Source of the DNA: Janthinobacterium agaricidamnosum NBRC 102515 = DSM 9628
Lineage (GTDB): Bacteria; Pseudomonadota; Gammaproteobacteria; Burkholderiales; Burkholderiaceae_D
DNA: 64,000 nucleotides
Assembly (NCBI RefSeq): GCF_000723165.1
Contig: NZ_HG322949.1
Span: 1,914,921-1,978,920, forward strand
Direction of reading: 5' to 3'
The notes beneath the pieces are model-generated. The model ran no database searches. It was not told where the DNA came from and was given only the letters and a program-made list of their open reading frames with translations. Both the position numbers and the translations under genes were made by a program. Position 1 is the first letter of the stretch. The number at the start of each line of letters is the position of its first letter. Shown here in pieces: positions 10,906 through 19,027 of the stretch.

Positions 10906-12186
10906 TTACTTGGTATCGAATACGGCGATGGCGGCGGCGATGGCCGCGTACGGATCCAGGCCGGCGTATTCGGCTTGCAGCCGGCGCGCGTGCTGGCGGT
11001 AGCTGGCGGTCGCCAGGATGTGCTCGACCGCCGCGCGGATCGCCGCCACTGTCGGACGCTGGGTCTTCAGGTTGATCGCGGCGCCGCTGTGGGCGGTGCG
11101 CGCATTGCCTTCGATCTTGTCTTCGGTTTCACCGGCCAGCACCATCGGCACGCCGAAACTGAGCGCTTGCTGGGTGCCGGCAAAACCGCCGTTGCTGACC
11201 AGAATGCTGGTATGCGGCAGCAGGTCGACGAACGGCACAAACCTGGCTACCCGCGCATTGGCCGGCACGTGGGCCGGCACGGCGTCGCTGCCGGTGGCGG
11301 CCACCACCAGCACCGGCAGGCCCGCCAGCGCTTCCAGCGTCGGCTCGATCAGGTGGCTGAAGTCGCTGTTGGCGATGGTGCCCTGGGTCACCACCACCAC
11401 CTGTTCCGCATCGAGCACATCTTGCCACCAGTCGGGCAGCTTGGCGTCCGAGGGCGGCGACGGCAGCGCGCCGACGAATTCTATATGGGCTGGCAAGTCG
11501 GACCGTTTATAGCTCAATTCCTCGACCGACAATTGCAGGTATTTGTCGGCGTGCGTAGCCATGGTTTCCAGGATAAACGAAGCCGGTTCGGTCGCGCCGA
11601 GGCGCGCCAGTTCTTGCGCATACAGCACTTGCGTTTCGCCGAACAGCGTCTGTTTGAAGAATTCGTTCTGGGCCGCGTTGCGGGCTCGTCCTTCCGGCGT
11701 GCTGTCGGGCGGCAAGCCCGCGCCCCCCGGCGCGGTGTCGATGCTGCTCAACATCAGCGGCACGGTGCCGACCACCACATAGCCCTTGGCGCGCACGCCC
11801 GGGGCGCCATGCAATGCCGGCGCCACGCCGTAGAAGCCGGATTCGGTCAAGACCACCGCCTGGTCGTCGCCGAATTGCGCCAGCACCCGCTGCAAGGTGC
11901 GGTACTGGTCGGCCATGGCGTCAACGACCAGGTGTTTCAGGTCGTACTTGACCTGGTCCAGCCCTTGCAGCGCCAGGCGTTCCGGCGAGACGAAGAGGGC
12001 CTGGTCGAATTCGGCGGCGCCGCTGACGCGCACGAAGGTGGCGCCGGTTTTTTCGACGGCGGCCTGGAACTGGATGCCGGTGATGAACGACACCTGGTGG
12101 CCGCGGCGCACCAGGTCGGCGGCGATGAACAGCATCGGTGAAGTGTGGCCTTGGGCGTCGGTGGCGCCGATGATTATCTGGGTCAT
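10906..12186 (-). CDS. GT1/MGT-family glycosyltransferase
   Basis: A 426-aa GT-B glycosyltransferase of the macrolide/UDP-glycosyltransferase type (COG1819-like), which transfers a sugar from a nucleotide donor to a small molecule. The N-terminus shows the acceptor-side fold start (GATDAQGHTSPMLFIAADL). The C-terminal half has the donor-site stretch FVPFVDLLPHTSILVSNGGF followed by GTQQALSFGVPMV; the usual His-Gly-Gly is Asn-Gly-Gly here. It converges on the NRPS operon, its stop codon directly adjoining the NRPS stop with no room for a terminator. The Shine-Dalgarno GAGG lies ~8 nt upstream of the ATG. Glycosylation of the NRPS product is suggested by proximity only; the opposite orientation weakens that link. 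Confidence 0.88.
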   Translation of the reverse strand: MTQIIIGATDAQGHTSPMLFIAADLVRRGHQVSFITGIQFQAAVEKTGATFVRVSGAAEFDQALFVSPERLALQGLDQVKYDLKHLVVDAMADQYRTLQRVLAQFGDDQAVVLTESGFYGVAPALHGAPGVRAKGYVVVGTVPLMLSSIDTAPGGAGLPPDSTPEGRARNAAQNEFFKQTLFGETQVLYAQELARLGATEPASFILETMATHADKYLQLSVEELSYKRSDLPAHIEFVGALPSPPSDAKLPDWWQDVLDAEQVVVVTQGTIANSDFSHLIEPTLEALAGLPVLVVAATGSDAVPAHVPANARVARFVPFVDLLPHTSILVSNGGFAGTQQALSFGVPMVLAGETEDKIEGNARTAHSGAAINLKTQRPTVAAIRAAVEHILATASYRQHARRLQAEYAGLDPYAAIAAAIAVFDTK

Positions 12187-12254
12187 GCTGTTACCTCGTT
12201 GATTGTGGTGGTCGCCGCTTGCGGGCGGCTGTTGATGAAAGTGGCGGTTGCCAT
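12183..12254 (-). CDS. 23-aa ORF translationally coupled to the glycosyltransferase
   Basis: A short ORF (MATATFINSRPQAATTTINE...) starts at ATG 12254 and its TGA overlaps the glycosyltransferase ATG (ATGA at 12183-12186). It has its own ribosome-binding sequence, AAAGGA, 8 nt upstream. The good SD and exact stop-start overlap suggest it is translated, either as a leader that couples translation of the transferase or as a real small peptide. I do not recognise the peptide. It could also be chance. Confidence 0.45.
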   Translation of the reverse strand: MATATFINSRPQAATTTINEVTA

Positions 12255-12313
12255 GTTGATGATCCTTTGTTGAAATGCCGCGTCAGTGCGGCGGGTGAGT
12301 CGGAGAGTCGTGA

Positions 12314-12636
12314 TCAAGATACTTTGTTCATTTCCAGCTGAAACATCAATTCCACGTCGTCCGCGATCGCGGCCGGATCAGTGCGTATGCCGAATGCGCT
12401 GCGGCTGACATGGGCGCTGCCGGAAAAATCGACCGATGGCACTTTCAGGAACGGATTCATGATTTGCTGCGCCATCGTGGTATTGAATTCCACCGGCACG
12501 GTCTTGCCGCGCACTGTCAGGTCGCCAGCGATGACGTGTGGCTGTGGGAAGGTTCGATTTCCCGGGACGCATGGCTGACGCGGGGCAGGATGCCGGCTGC
12601 AAGCAGCAGGCCGGAAGTGCAAATTGTTGACTTCAT
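12314..12636 (-). pseudogene. Truncated, frameshifted YceI-family (polyisoprenoid-binding) remnant
   Basis: The gene opens at ATG 12636 with a signal peptide (MKSTICTSGLLLAAGILP, then SHA) and the start of the mature domain (EIEPSHSHTS). It then passes near 12530-12550 into another frame that encodes the C-terminal half of YceI (GDLTVRGKTVPVEFNTT, FGIRTDPAAIADDVELMF). An intact YceI protein is about 190 aa; only the first ~35 and last ~70 residues remain, so an internal deletion plus frame change has destroyed it. Family assignment rests on recognising both ends of the fold. Confidence 0.7.
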
Positions 12637-12845
12637 AATAATGGTTTCTGTGGTGTCGAGACTGCTGAATATTAGGCGTTGAGGGCGTGTCCGGAAATGC
12701 ACATTTTCATCAAGCCTATTTCAAAAAATCGACAGCATGCGCCATGCCTGTGCACGCTGGATACGTGATAGTGTGATACAGGTTCAAATGAAATGATGCT
12801 GGCGGCAGCGGCGAAGCCGGCCGCTTCTTGATGAGAATGCAAGCG

Positions 12846-13004
12846 GACCGCCGTGGTCACGAAGGCGATGTCGTCGGCGTCGGCATTGACCAGGCGGGCG
12901 AACTTGGCGCGCACCTGGTCCCGGTCCAGCGGCGTGCCGGATGGCGACAGCATGCGGTGCTTCAGGTGGGCATCGACGGCCCGCTTGACGCCGATGCTGG
13001 CGGG
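12846..13004 (-). pseudogene. Fragment of class V aminotransferase-like PLP enzyme
   Basis: Within an otherwise unremarkable open frame, about 53 residues (VKRAVDAHLKHRM, GTPLDRDQVRAKFARLV, ADDIAFVTTA) resemble the N-terminal region of class V aminotransferase-fold proteins. The PLP-binding Lys region and everything downstream are missing. This is best read as a relic rather than a working gene; it sits beside the YceI relic. The bases from 13005 to the next gene hold nothing else recognisable. Confidence 0.4.
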
Positions 13005-13296
13005 TGCCGGAAACCGGAGTCGAGCTAGCAGAGGTCGCCGGACAGGAACGAGCGCCGGTCGGGCAGTTCGGGCGGCGCGCCTGGCGGTGGAAAGAATTTT
13101 TACATGAAATGTGGATAATTCCTGGAATTTATACATTTTGTTGTTTTTCGACGAGCCACCGAATGGCCGTATCTGCCGCGCTGTGGCCGCGCACCGCAGC
13201 GTCTCTCCTTACGAATGCAACAAATTGTTGATATAGTATGCCTGCTTGTCGCTTTGCTTATTTTTCCTACACCGCCATTCAGGATCGGATCCCTTC

Positions 13297-14022
13297 ATGC
13301 TCTCTAAAAAGCGCGCCACATTGTCTCCGGAGATCGTCACGGAGCGCAGACTGCTGATGAGTGCACTGCATCCCATCGTCGACATGCTGGGCGGTATTGT
13401 CGGCCCGCATATCGAAGTGGTGCTGCACGATCTGACCCAGCCTGAGACTTCCGTGGTGGCGCTGGCCAATGGCCATGTGTCCGATCGGGGGCTGGGCGCT
13501 TCGATCCTCGGCGGCCTGAAGAACGACAAGGCGTTTATCGACGCCACCGAACAGCTGTCGGTGCGCGGCGAGGCGGTGCATTCGGTGATGGCCAGCTATG
13601 CGACCGTGACGCGCTCCGGCCGCGAACTGAAGTCCGCGACCGTGCTGTTCCGCGACGCCAATGGCGACCTTTACGCGGCGCTGTGCGTGAACGCCGATTT
13701 GAGTCATTTCCAGATGGCCCACAGCTTTCTGACCAAATTGCTGCATCCGCAGCCGCAGAGCGGGCCGGCCGATGCGGTGCTGCCGGATATGGATGTCTTG
13801 ATGCGCGAGATTATCAGCGATGCGGTGCGCCTGCACGGCAAGCCGGTGTCGATGATGAACAAAAAGGAGAAGACGCTGGCGGTGAAGAACATGCTGCAGC
13901 GCGGACTGTTCATCGTCAAGGGCGGAGTGGAGCGGGCCGCCGCCGCGCTGGAAGTGTCGCGCTATACCGTCTACAACTACCTGGAGGCGCTGCGCCAGGA
14001 AGACGATCACGACGCCGGCTGA
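13297..14022 (+). CDS. YheO/DauR-type PAS-HTH transcriptional regulator
   Basis: A 241-aa protein with an N-terminal YheO-like PAS sensor domain (LHPIVDMLGGIVGPHIEVVLHD region) and a C-terminal DauR-type helix-turn-helix (ERAAAALEVSRYTVYNYLEAL). This architecture is that of DauR, the regulator of D-arginine catabolism in Pseudomonas, and related proteins that sense small ligands. The start is set at ATG 13297, with GGAT 7 nt upstream; a longer frame from 13246 has no good ribosome-binding site. It converges on the LysR gene and is not obviously in an operon, so its target is unknown. Confidence 0.85.
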   Translation: MLSKKRATLSPEIVTERRLLMSALHPIVDMLGGIVGPHIEVVLHDLTQPETSVVALANGHVSDRGLGASILGGLKNDKAFIDATEQLSVRGEAVHSVMASYATVTRSGRELKSATVLFRDANGDLYAALCVNADLSHFQMAHSFLTKLLHPQPQSGPADAVLPDMDVLMREIISDAVRLHGKPVSMMNKKEKTLAVKNMLQRGLFIVKGGVERAAAALEVSRYTVYNYLEALRQEDDHDAG

Positions 14023-14213
14023 GGGCATGACCTGAAGGCTTCTTGAACGGTAATTGTGGTAAAAGTGCGAGTTTAAATGGACGTGCTCGATCCGGCCGCG
14101 CTTCTGCCACGCCGGCCGGTCCGTTCGAAGCGATACTGGGCGCGCGGCCGTTCGCACCGTTTATCGAGGCCCGGGAGGTCATCTGTGAGCCGGAAGCACG
14201 CTGCCGCGCCGGA

Positions 14214-15155
14214 TTACGCTGTACTGGACGGGGCTTGCAGCATGGTTTCCGGCCAGATGGCGTATTGGCCGCCGTTGCCATACAGATCGCGTTGTTGCCG
14301 CACATGCTCGGCCATGTGTTCGATAAACAGCTTGATCCGTGTCGCATAGCGCAAATCCGCATGCGTCAGCAGCCACAGTTCGGAATTGCCGGACTTCGGC
14401 ACCATGCTGACACAGCGCAGCGGCGAGCCTGGCCGTACCAGCATCACCGGCAGCGGCGCCACGCCGAGTCCCGCTTCGGCCAGCTGGCGCAGCACGATGA
14501 AGGAGTTGGCCCGCAGCGCGGCCGGCTGATTCGGCAGCGCCCGTTGCAGCCAGCTCGACACCGACGAGTTTTCCAACGCGCCGTCCGGCAGCAGCCAGTA
14601 CAGGCCGGCCACGCTGGCCACGTCCGCTTGTGCCAGGTAGCCGGGCGTCGCATACAGGCCGAACACCAGCGGGCCGAGGCGCTTGCCGACCAGCTTGTCC
14701 GGTGGTGCGACGGAGGGGCGCAGCGCTATGTCGGCCGCGTGTTTCTGCAAGTCCAGCTGGCTGTTCGAGATCATCACTTCGACGGTGATCGCGGGATATT
14801 TGGCGCGGAAGCTGGCCAGGATCGGCGACACCATGCACTCCATCAGCGCGTCGGTGGTGGTGAAACGGATTTTGCCGTCCACTTCGGCGCGCTGTCCCGA
14901 TAGCCGGCGCCGCGTTTCATTGACGGTGGCCTCGATCGTTTCGGCGGCGGCGATCAGGAGCTTGCCGCCTTCGGCCCCCTTGTAGCCGGCCGCCAGCCGG
15001 TCGAAAATGCGGGTGCCCAGCGTCAACTCGGTTTTTTGCAGGCGCCGCAAGACCGTCCCGTGCGTGACCTTCAAAATCCGTGCCGCCGCGGCGACCGAGC
15101 CGTGCCGCGCCACCGCCAGGACAAAGCGCAGGTCGTCCCAGTTGAAATCATCCAT
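14214..15155 (-). CDS. LysR-type transcriptional regulator
   Basis: A 313-aa LysR-family regulator. The N-terminal winged helix-turn-helix (FVLAVARHGSVAAAARIL, then LRRLQKTELTLG) is followed by an effector-binding domain (KIRFTTTDALMECMVSPIL onward). It is divergent from the TonB-receptor/ABC/ammonia-lyase block that begins at 15776, the usual arrangement for a LysR protein controlling its neighbour. The ligand cannot be read from the sequence. Control of that block is inference from position. Confidence 0.9.
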   Translation of the reverse strand: MDDFNWDDLRFVLAVARHGSVAAAARILKVTHGTVLRRLQKTELTLGTRIFDRLAAGYKGAEGGKLLIAAAETIEATVNETRRRLSGQRAEVDGKIRFTTTDALMECMVSPILASFRAKYPAITVEVMISNSQLDLQKHAADIALRPSVAPPDKLVGKRLGPLVFGLYATPGYLAQADVASVAGLYWLLPDGALENSSVSSWLQRALPNQPAALRANSFIVLRQLAEAGLGVAPLPVMLVRPGSPLRCVSMVPKSGNSELWLLTHADLRYATRIKLFIEHMAEHVRQQRDLYGNGGQYAIWPETMLQAPSSTA

Positions 15156-15220
15156 ATTGCTTCTTTCGTGTTTTTTATTGCGCGATGACGTAATGTTGCG
15201 CTATTTCAGCGGCCATGCAT

Positions 15221-15238
15221 ACTAAATAAGTCTTTAGT
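15221..15238. promoter_or_regulatory. Inverted repeat upstream of LysR gene (possible operator)
   Basis: ACTAAA-N6-TTTAGT forms a perfect 6-bp dyad 66 bp upstream of the LysR start, in the divergent region shared with the TonB receptor. Its size and location fit a LysR-type binding site; this is unproven. Confidence 0.35.
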
Positions 15239-15417
15239 TTTCAATGTCATATACGGAAGATAAGACAGATTGGACGTCAGCTTGCCGAAATTGAACAAAG
15301 TTGAACATACAGCCATCGGCCGCGCCAGATTTTTCCACCTGCCAAGAAAAAGTGCAGCAATTCTTTTCCCTTTTTAAACAATAACTTGCCATCCACGGCC
15401 CTGCCTTGTGAACAAAC

Positions 15418-15426
15418 TTATCCACA
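15418..15426 (+). other. Single consensus DnaA box in an AT-rich 620-bp gap
   Basis: The gap 15156-15775 holds no convincing gene and is more AT-rich than its surroundings. It contains one exact DnaA box (TTATCCACA), flanked by two similar dyads, TTGTGAACAA upstream and TTGTTAACAA downstream. A lone box does not make an origin; it could serve DnaA titration or regulation, or be chance. Confidence 0.4.
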
Positions 15427-15775
15427 GATTTTGTTAACAAGTGGCGCTTGCCGGCCGCCGCTGCGCCGTCCGGGCCATGGGGCCGCGTCGGGCCAGCTGC
15501 TGCAGCGTCTTTTTTTCATTATCAAATTTCGTATAAATAAGCATATTTTTCTTCGTATTCAAGGTTTTTTAACTTGTATATACTTTTTCTGATGGTGATG
15601 CTCTTTACCGAAGTGCGGTTCTCCACGTATCCGGCGCTGGCGACGATCTTGCCCTTGGTACCGGCTTCCATGGCGCCGGTCGCGGCGCATCCAATGCTGA
15701 CACCCAATCTCATTGCTGTAGCAAAATGCTGGTGCTGTATTAAAAAATACTAAAAATTAACTCTAAGGGATGGTA

Positions 15776-18058
15776 ATGGGAAAGCATTTGATTGGTCATG
15801 GTACCTTGGTCGTACTATCGGCTGTAGTCCTTACATCGCCGGCGCAGGCGCAGCAAGCCGCTTCGGCTGGCGGTTCGGATACGATCGAGCGGGTCGAAGT
15901 GACGGCCACGCGTGCCGCCGGCTCGGTCGATGTGCAAAAAGTGCCGGCCGCGATCACGGTATTGCAGCCGGAAAGCCTGGCCAAGTTTGGGCTCGGCAAC
16001 CTGACCGATATCGCCAGCGCGGTGCCGGCGATGAGCGTGCAAGAGCAGGGGCCGGGCGTCAACAACATCACCATGCGCGGGCTGGTGGTGCGCGGCATCG
16101 TGCCGTCTGAAATCCAGGATGCGTCGCTGGTGGCGGTGTATGTCGACGATATGCCGGTGACCTTGAAATCCAGCAATCCTGATTTGAAAGTGCTCGACCT
16201 GGAGCGCATCGAAGTATTGCAGGGCCCGCAGGGCACGCTGTTCGGCGCCGGCGCGATGGCTGGCGCGGTGCGCCAGATTACCCAGAAACCCGACACCAAC
16301 GAGCTGTTCGGCTCGCTGGAAGCGGTCGGTTCACGCACCTCCGGCTTCGGCGGCAACAACCATAATCTGCGCGGCATGGTCAACATCCCGTTGAAGGATG
16401 ACGTGCTCGGCTTGCGCCTGGCTGCTTACACCGGCAATGATTCCGGTTATGTCAGAAATGCCCTGACCGGCGACACCACCAACGCCGTGTCGACCAACCA
16501 GGGCCGCGCCGCGCTGCGCTTGCGCGCCAGCCGCGACTTGACGGTGGACGCCAGCGTCACTTCGTCGAATATCAAGGGCGGCATCAACGACGCCTACGCC
16601 GACCTGGCGCCATACACCACGATCGCCTTGCTGCCGCAAAAAAGCAATGACAACCTGCAACTGTATAACGTTGCGCTGAATTACGACCTGGGCGGCGCGC
16701 AACTGGTGTCGTCCACCTCTTATCTGCACCGCGACACCTTGTATGTGCAGTCGGCGCAATATCCGGCCACCGCCTTCATTTTCGGCGGCAATCCGCCGCT
16801 GATGCAAGCCGCTTACCAGATCGCCAATGCAGTGACCGACTTTGCGCAGGAATTGCGGCTCAACTCGAACAGCACCGGTCCCCTGAAATGGACCGCCGGC
16901 GCGTTCTTTGAAAGCGGCAAGCGCCACGTGGTGCAGGAAGAGCCGACGGTCGGTTTCGATGCGCGTTTCGCGGCCACCCATAATTTCCCTGGTTATAACT
17001 CGCAAACCAACGAACTGGCGTCGACCCCGGATAACTTCTTTTCCGGCTTGCAAAACACCAAGTCGCGCCAGGTCGCGCTGTTTGCCGAAGGCACTTACAC
17101 CGTGTGGGATAAACTCGATCTGACGGCCGGCTTGCGCCTGTTCCGTGGCACCCAGGATTTCGACCTGCGCTTTTCCGGCCTGTTCGGCAACCTGGTCGGC
17201 GCCACGCCGGCGTCGCCGGTCGGCACGCCCGAAACCAGCAGCAGCAGCGCCACCTCGCAAGGCGCCAACCCGCGCTTTGCCGCCGCTTACCGGCTCGACC
17301 AGGATCACATGCTGTATGCCAGCGCCGGCAAGGGCTTCCGTTATGGCGGCAATAACCAGCCGGTGCCGTTCAAGCTGTGCGGCGTGAACGCGCCGACCAC
17401 GTTTGCGCCGGACAGCTTGTGGAACTATGAAGTCGGCTCGAAAAACACTTTGCTGGACCACCGCATGACCTTCAACGTCAGCGCTTACGTGATCGAGTGG
17501 AGCGATGTGCAGGTCTTCAATAAATTGCCGTGCACCTATTACTACACGCTGAACGCCGGCAAGATCCGCAGCCAGGGCCTGGAACTGGAAACCGCGTTCA
17601 AGCTGACCCGCCGCGCCACTTTCGGCCTGAGCGCGTCGTATAACAATGCCTATGCCAAGGATACCGTGGTGACCGGCATCGCCGCGCAAAACATTCCGGC
17701 CGGCAGCCGCACGCCGTATGCGCCGCACTTCGCCGCCAACGCCACCGTCGGCTACAGCATCCCGCTGTCGGGTTCGGATGAAATCGGCGTTTCGGCCAGT
17801 TATGCCTATCGTGGCGATTCCTACACTAACTTTGCCAAGGCGCAAGGCAGCTACGAAGAAATCCCGTCGTCGAACATGGTCAACGCGACGCTGACCTATA
17901 AAACGCGCGGCTACGAAGTCGGCCTGTTCGGCAGCAACTTGACCAACGGCACCAAGGTCAGCGACGTAACGCCGAACGTGATCGCGATCCAGCCGGGCAA
18001 TGCCTTGTACATGGCGCGTCCGCGCACCATCGGCCTGCGTTTCAAGACGCGTTTTTAA
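15776..18058 (+). CDS. TonB-dependent outer-membrane receptor
   Basis: A 760-aa receptor with a signal peptide ending in AQA, a plug domain (VEVTATR near 40; VLDLERIEVLQGPQGTLFG near 145) and a ~22-strand barrel ending in aromatic RFKTRF, the normal C-terminal signature. The start is set at ATG 15776, 5 nt after AAGGGA; the ATG at 15770 sits too close to that site. It heads a co-directional block with a betaine-type ABC transporter and an ammonia-lyase homologue, so it probably imports the substrate that the transporter then carries across the inner membrane. The substrate is not evident from sequence. Confidence 0.92.
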   Translation: MGKHLIGHGTLVVLSAVVLTSPAQAQQAASAGGSDTIERVEVTATRAAGSVDVQKVPAAITVLQPESLAKFGLGNLTDIASAVPAMSVQEQGPGVNNITMRGLVVRGIVPSEIQDASLVAVYVDDMPVTLKSSNPDLKVLDLERIEVLQGPQGTLFGAGAMAGAVRQITQKPDTNELFGSLEAVGSRTSGFGGNNHNLRGMVNIPLKDDVLGLRLAAYTGNDSGYVRNALTGDTTNAVSTNQGRAALRLRASRDLTVDASVTSSNIKGGINDAYADLAPYTTIALLPQKSNDNLQLYNVALNYDLGGAQLVSSTSYLHRDTLYVQSAQYPATAFIFGGNPPLMQAAYQIANAVTDFAQELRLNSNSTGPLKWTAGAFFESGKRHVVQEEPTVGFDARFAATHNFPGYNSQTNELASTPDNFFSGLQNTKSRQVALFAEGTYTVWDKLDLTAGLRLFRGTQDFDLRFSGLFGNLVGATPASPVGTPETSSSSATSQGANPRFAAAYRLDQDHMLYASAGKGFRYGGNNQPVPFKLCGVNAPTTFAPDSLWNYEVGSKNTLLDHRMTFNVSAYVIEWSDVQVFNKLPCTYYYTLNAGKIRSQGLELETAFKLTRRATFGLSASYNNAYAKDTVVTGIAAQNIPAGSRTPYAPHFAANATVGYSIPLSGSDEIGVSASYAYRGDSYTNFAKAQGSYEEIPSSNMVNATLTYKTRGYEVGLFGSNLTNGTKVSDVTPNVIAIQPGNALYMARPRTIGLRFKTRF

Positions 18059-18088
18059 GCGGCGCCGCACTTTTTCCTGGAGATTGAC

Positions 18089-19027
18089 ATGACATCTGCT
18101 TCCCCTCGGCACTGGCCGGTCTGGGCCATCTGCGCGGCCCTGTTATGCGGGCCGGCGCAGGCTGAACCGGCCGAGACCGGCATCACCATCGGTTCCAAGA
18201 TCGACACGGAAGCTTCGCTGCTGTGCCCGATGGTCAGGCTGGCGCTGGCGGCGCATGGCATCAAGGTCAGGGACAAGTGCGGCACCGGCGCCACCCAGGT
18301 AGTGCGCAAGGCCTTGCTGGAAGGGGAAATCGACGCCTATCCCGAATACAGCGGCAACGCGCCTTACCTGATCAAGAACGTCAAGTTTGAACCCGGCATC
18401 TTCAAGGATGGGGCCAGGGGTTACGCGGCCGGCGCCAGGGCCGACCTGGAACAGAACCAGATCGTCTGGCTGAAACCGGCGCCGGCCAGCGTCAGTTATG
18501 GCGTGGCGATTCCGCAAAAGCTGGCCAGGGCCGAGAAAATCGCCACCTGGTCGGACCTGGCGCGTTACATCAACGCCGGAAAAACCTTTAAAGTGGTGGT
18601 CAGCCAGGAATTCGTCGACCGCGACGATGGCTTGAAGGCGTTTGAAAAAGTGTATGGATTCCGATTAAAACCGGCGCAATTGATTATCCTGCCGGGCGGC
18701 AATACCGCACAGACCGAGACGGCGGCGGCGCAAGGCACCAGCGGCGCCAACGCGGCGATGGCGTACACCACCGACGGCCAGATTCCCGCGCTGGGACTGG
18801 TGGCGCTGACCGACAACGCCGGCGCCGTCGATGTGTCGCAACCCTTGCTGACGATACGCAGCGCGGCGCTGAAGAAATATCCCGGCATTCCCGCCATCAT
18901 CGAGCCGATCTTCGCGACGCTGGACGTGGCCACGCTGTCGCGCCTGAACACCAAAATCGTCGTCGGCGGCCAGTCCGGGGCCAAGGTCGCCGAACAGTAT
19001 TTGAAACAAAAAGGCTTTTTGAAATGA
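18089..19027 (+). CDS. OsmF/YehZ-like ABC substrate-binding protein (betaine/osmoprotectant family)
   Basis: A 312-aa periplasmic binding protein with a signal peptide ending near GPAQA. It shows the OpuAC-type fold (ITIGSKIDTEASLL at the start of the mature protein, GEIDAYPEYSGNAP mid-domain). This family binds quaternary amines such as glycine betaine, choline and, in some Gram-positive relatives, ergothioneine. Its stop overlaps the next permease start (ATGA). Gene order binding protein-permease-ATPase-permease is the same as E. coli yehZYXW. Confidence 0.88.
   Translation: MTSASPRHWPVWAICAALLCGPAQAEPAETGITIGSKIDTEASLLCPMVRLALAAHGIKVRDKCGTGATQVVRKALLEGEIDAYPEYSGNAPYLIKNVKFEPGIFKDGARGYAAGARADLEQNQIVWLKPAPASVSYGVAIPQKLARAEKIATWSDLARYINAGKTFKVVVSQEFVDRDDGLKAFEKVYGFRLKPAQLIILPGGNTAQTETAAAQGTSGANAAMAYTTDGQIPALGLVALTDNAGAVDVSQPLLTIRSAALKKYPGIPAIIEPIFATLDVATLSRLNTKIVVGGQSGAKVAEQYLKQKGFLK

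Noticed and set aside
12517..12702. Start of the YceI remnant at the first Met of the frame (12702)
   Set aside because: The signal peptide begins at ATG 12636; the upstream residues do not belong to the family.
15418..15426. Replication origin
   Set aside because: Only one DnaA box, no dnaA/parB/gidA nearby and no cluster of boxes.
15522..15713. 63-codon minus-strand ORF in the AT-rich gap
   Set aside because: No ribosome site, no recognisable family; likely chance.
16331..18112. 593-codon minus-strand open frame
   Set aside because: Antisense to the TonB receptor, with no family signature.
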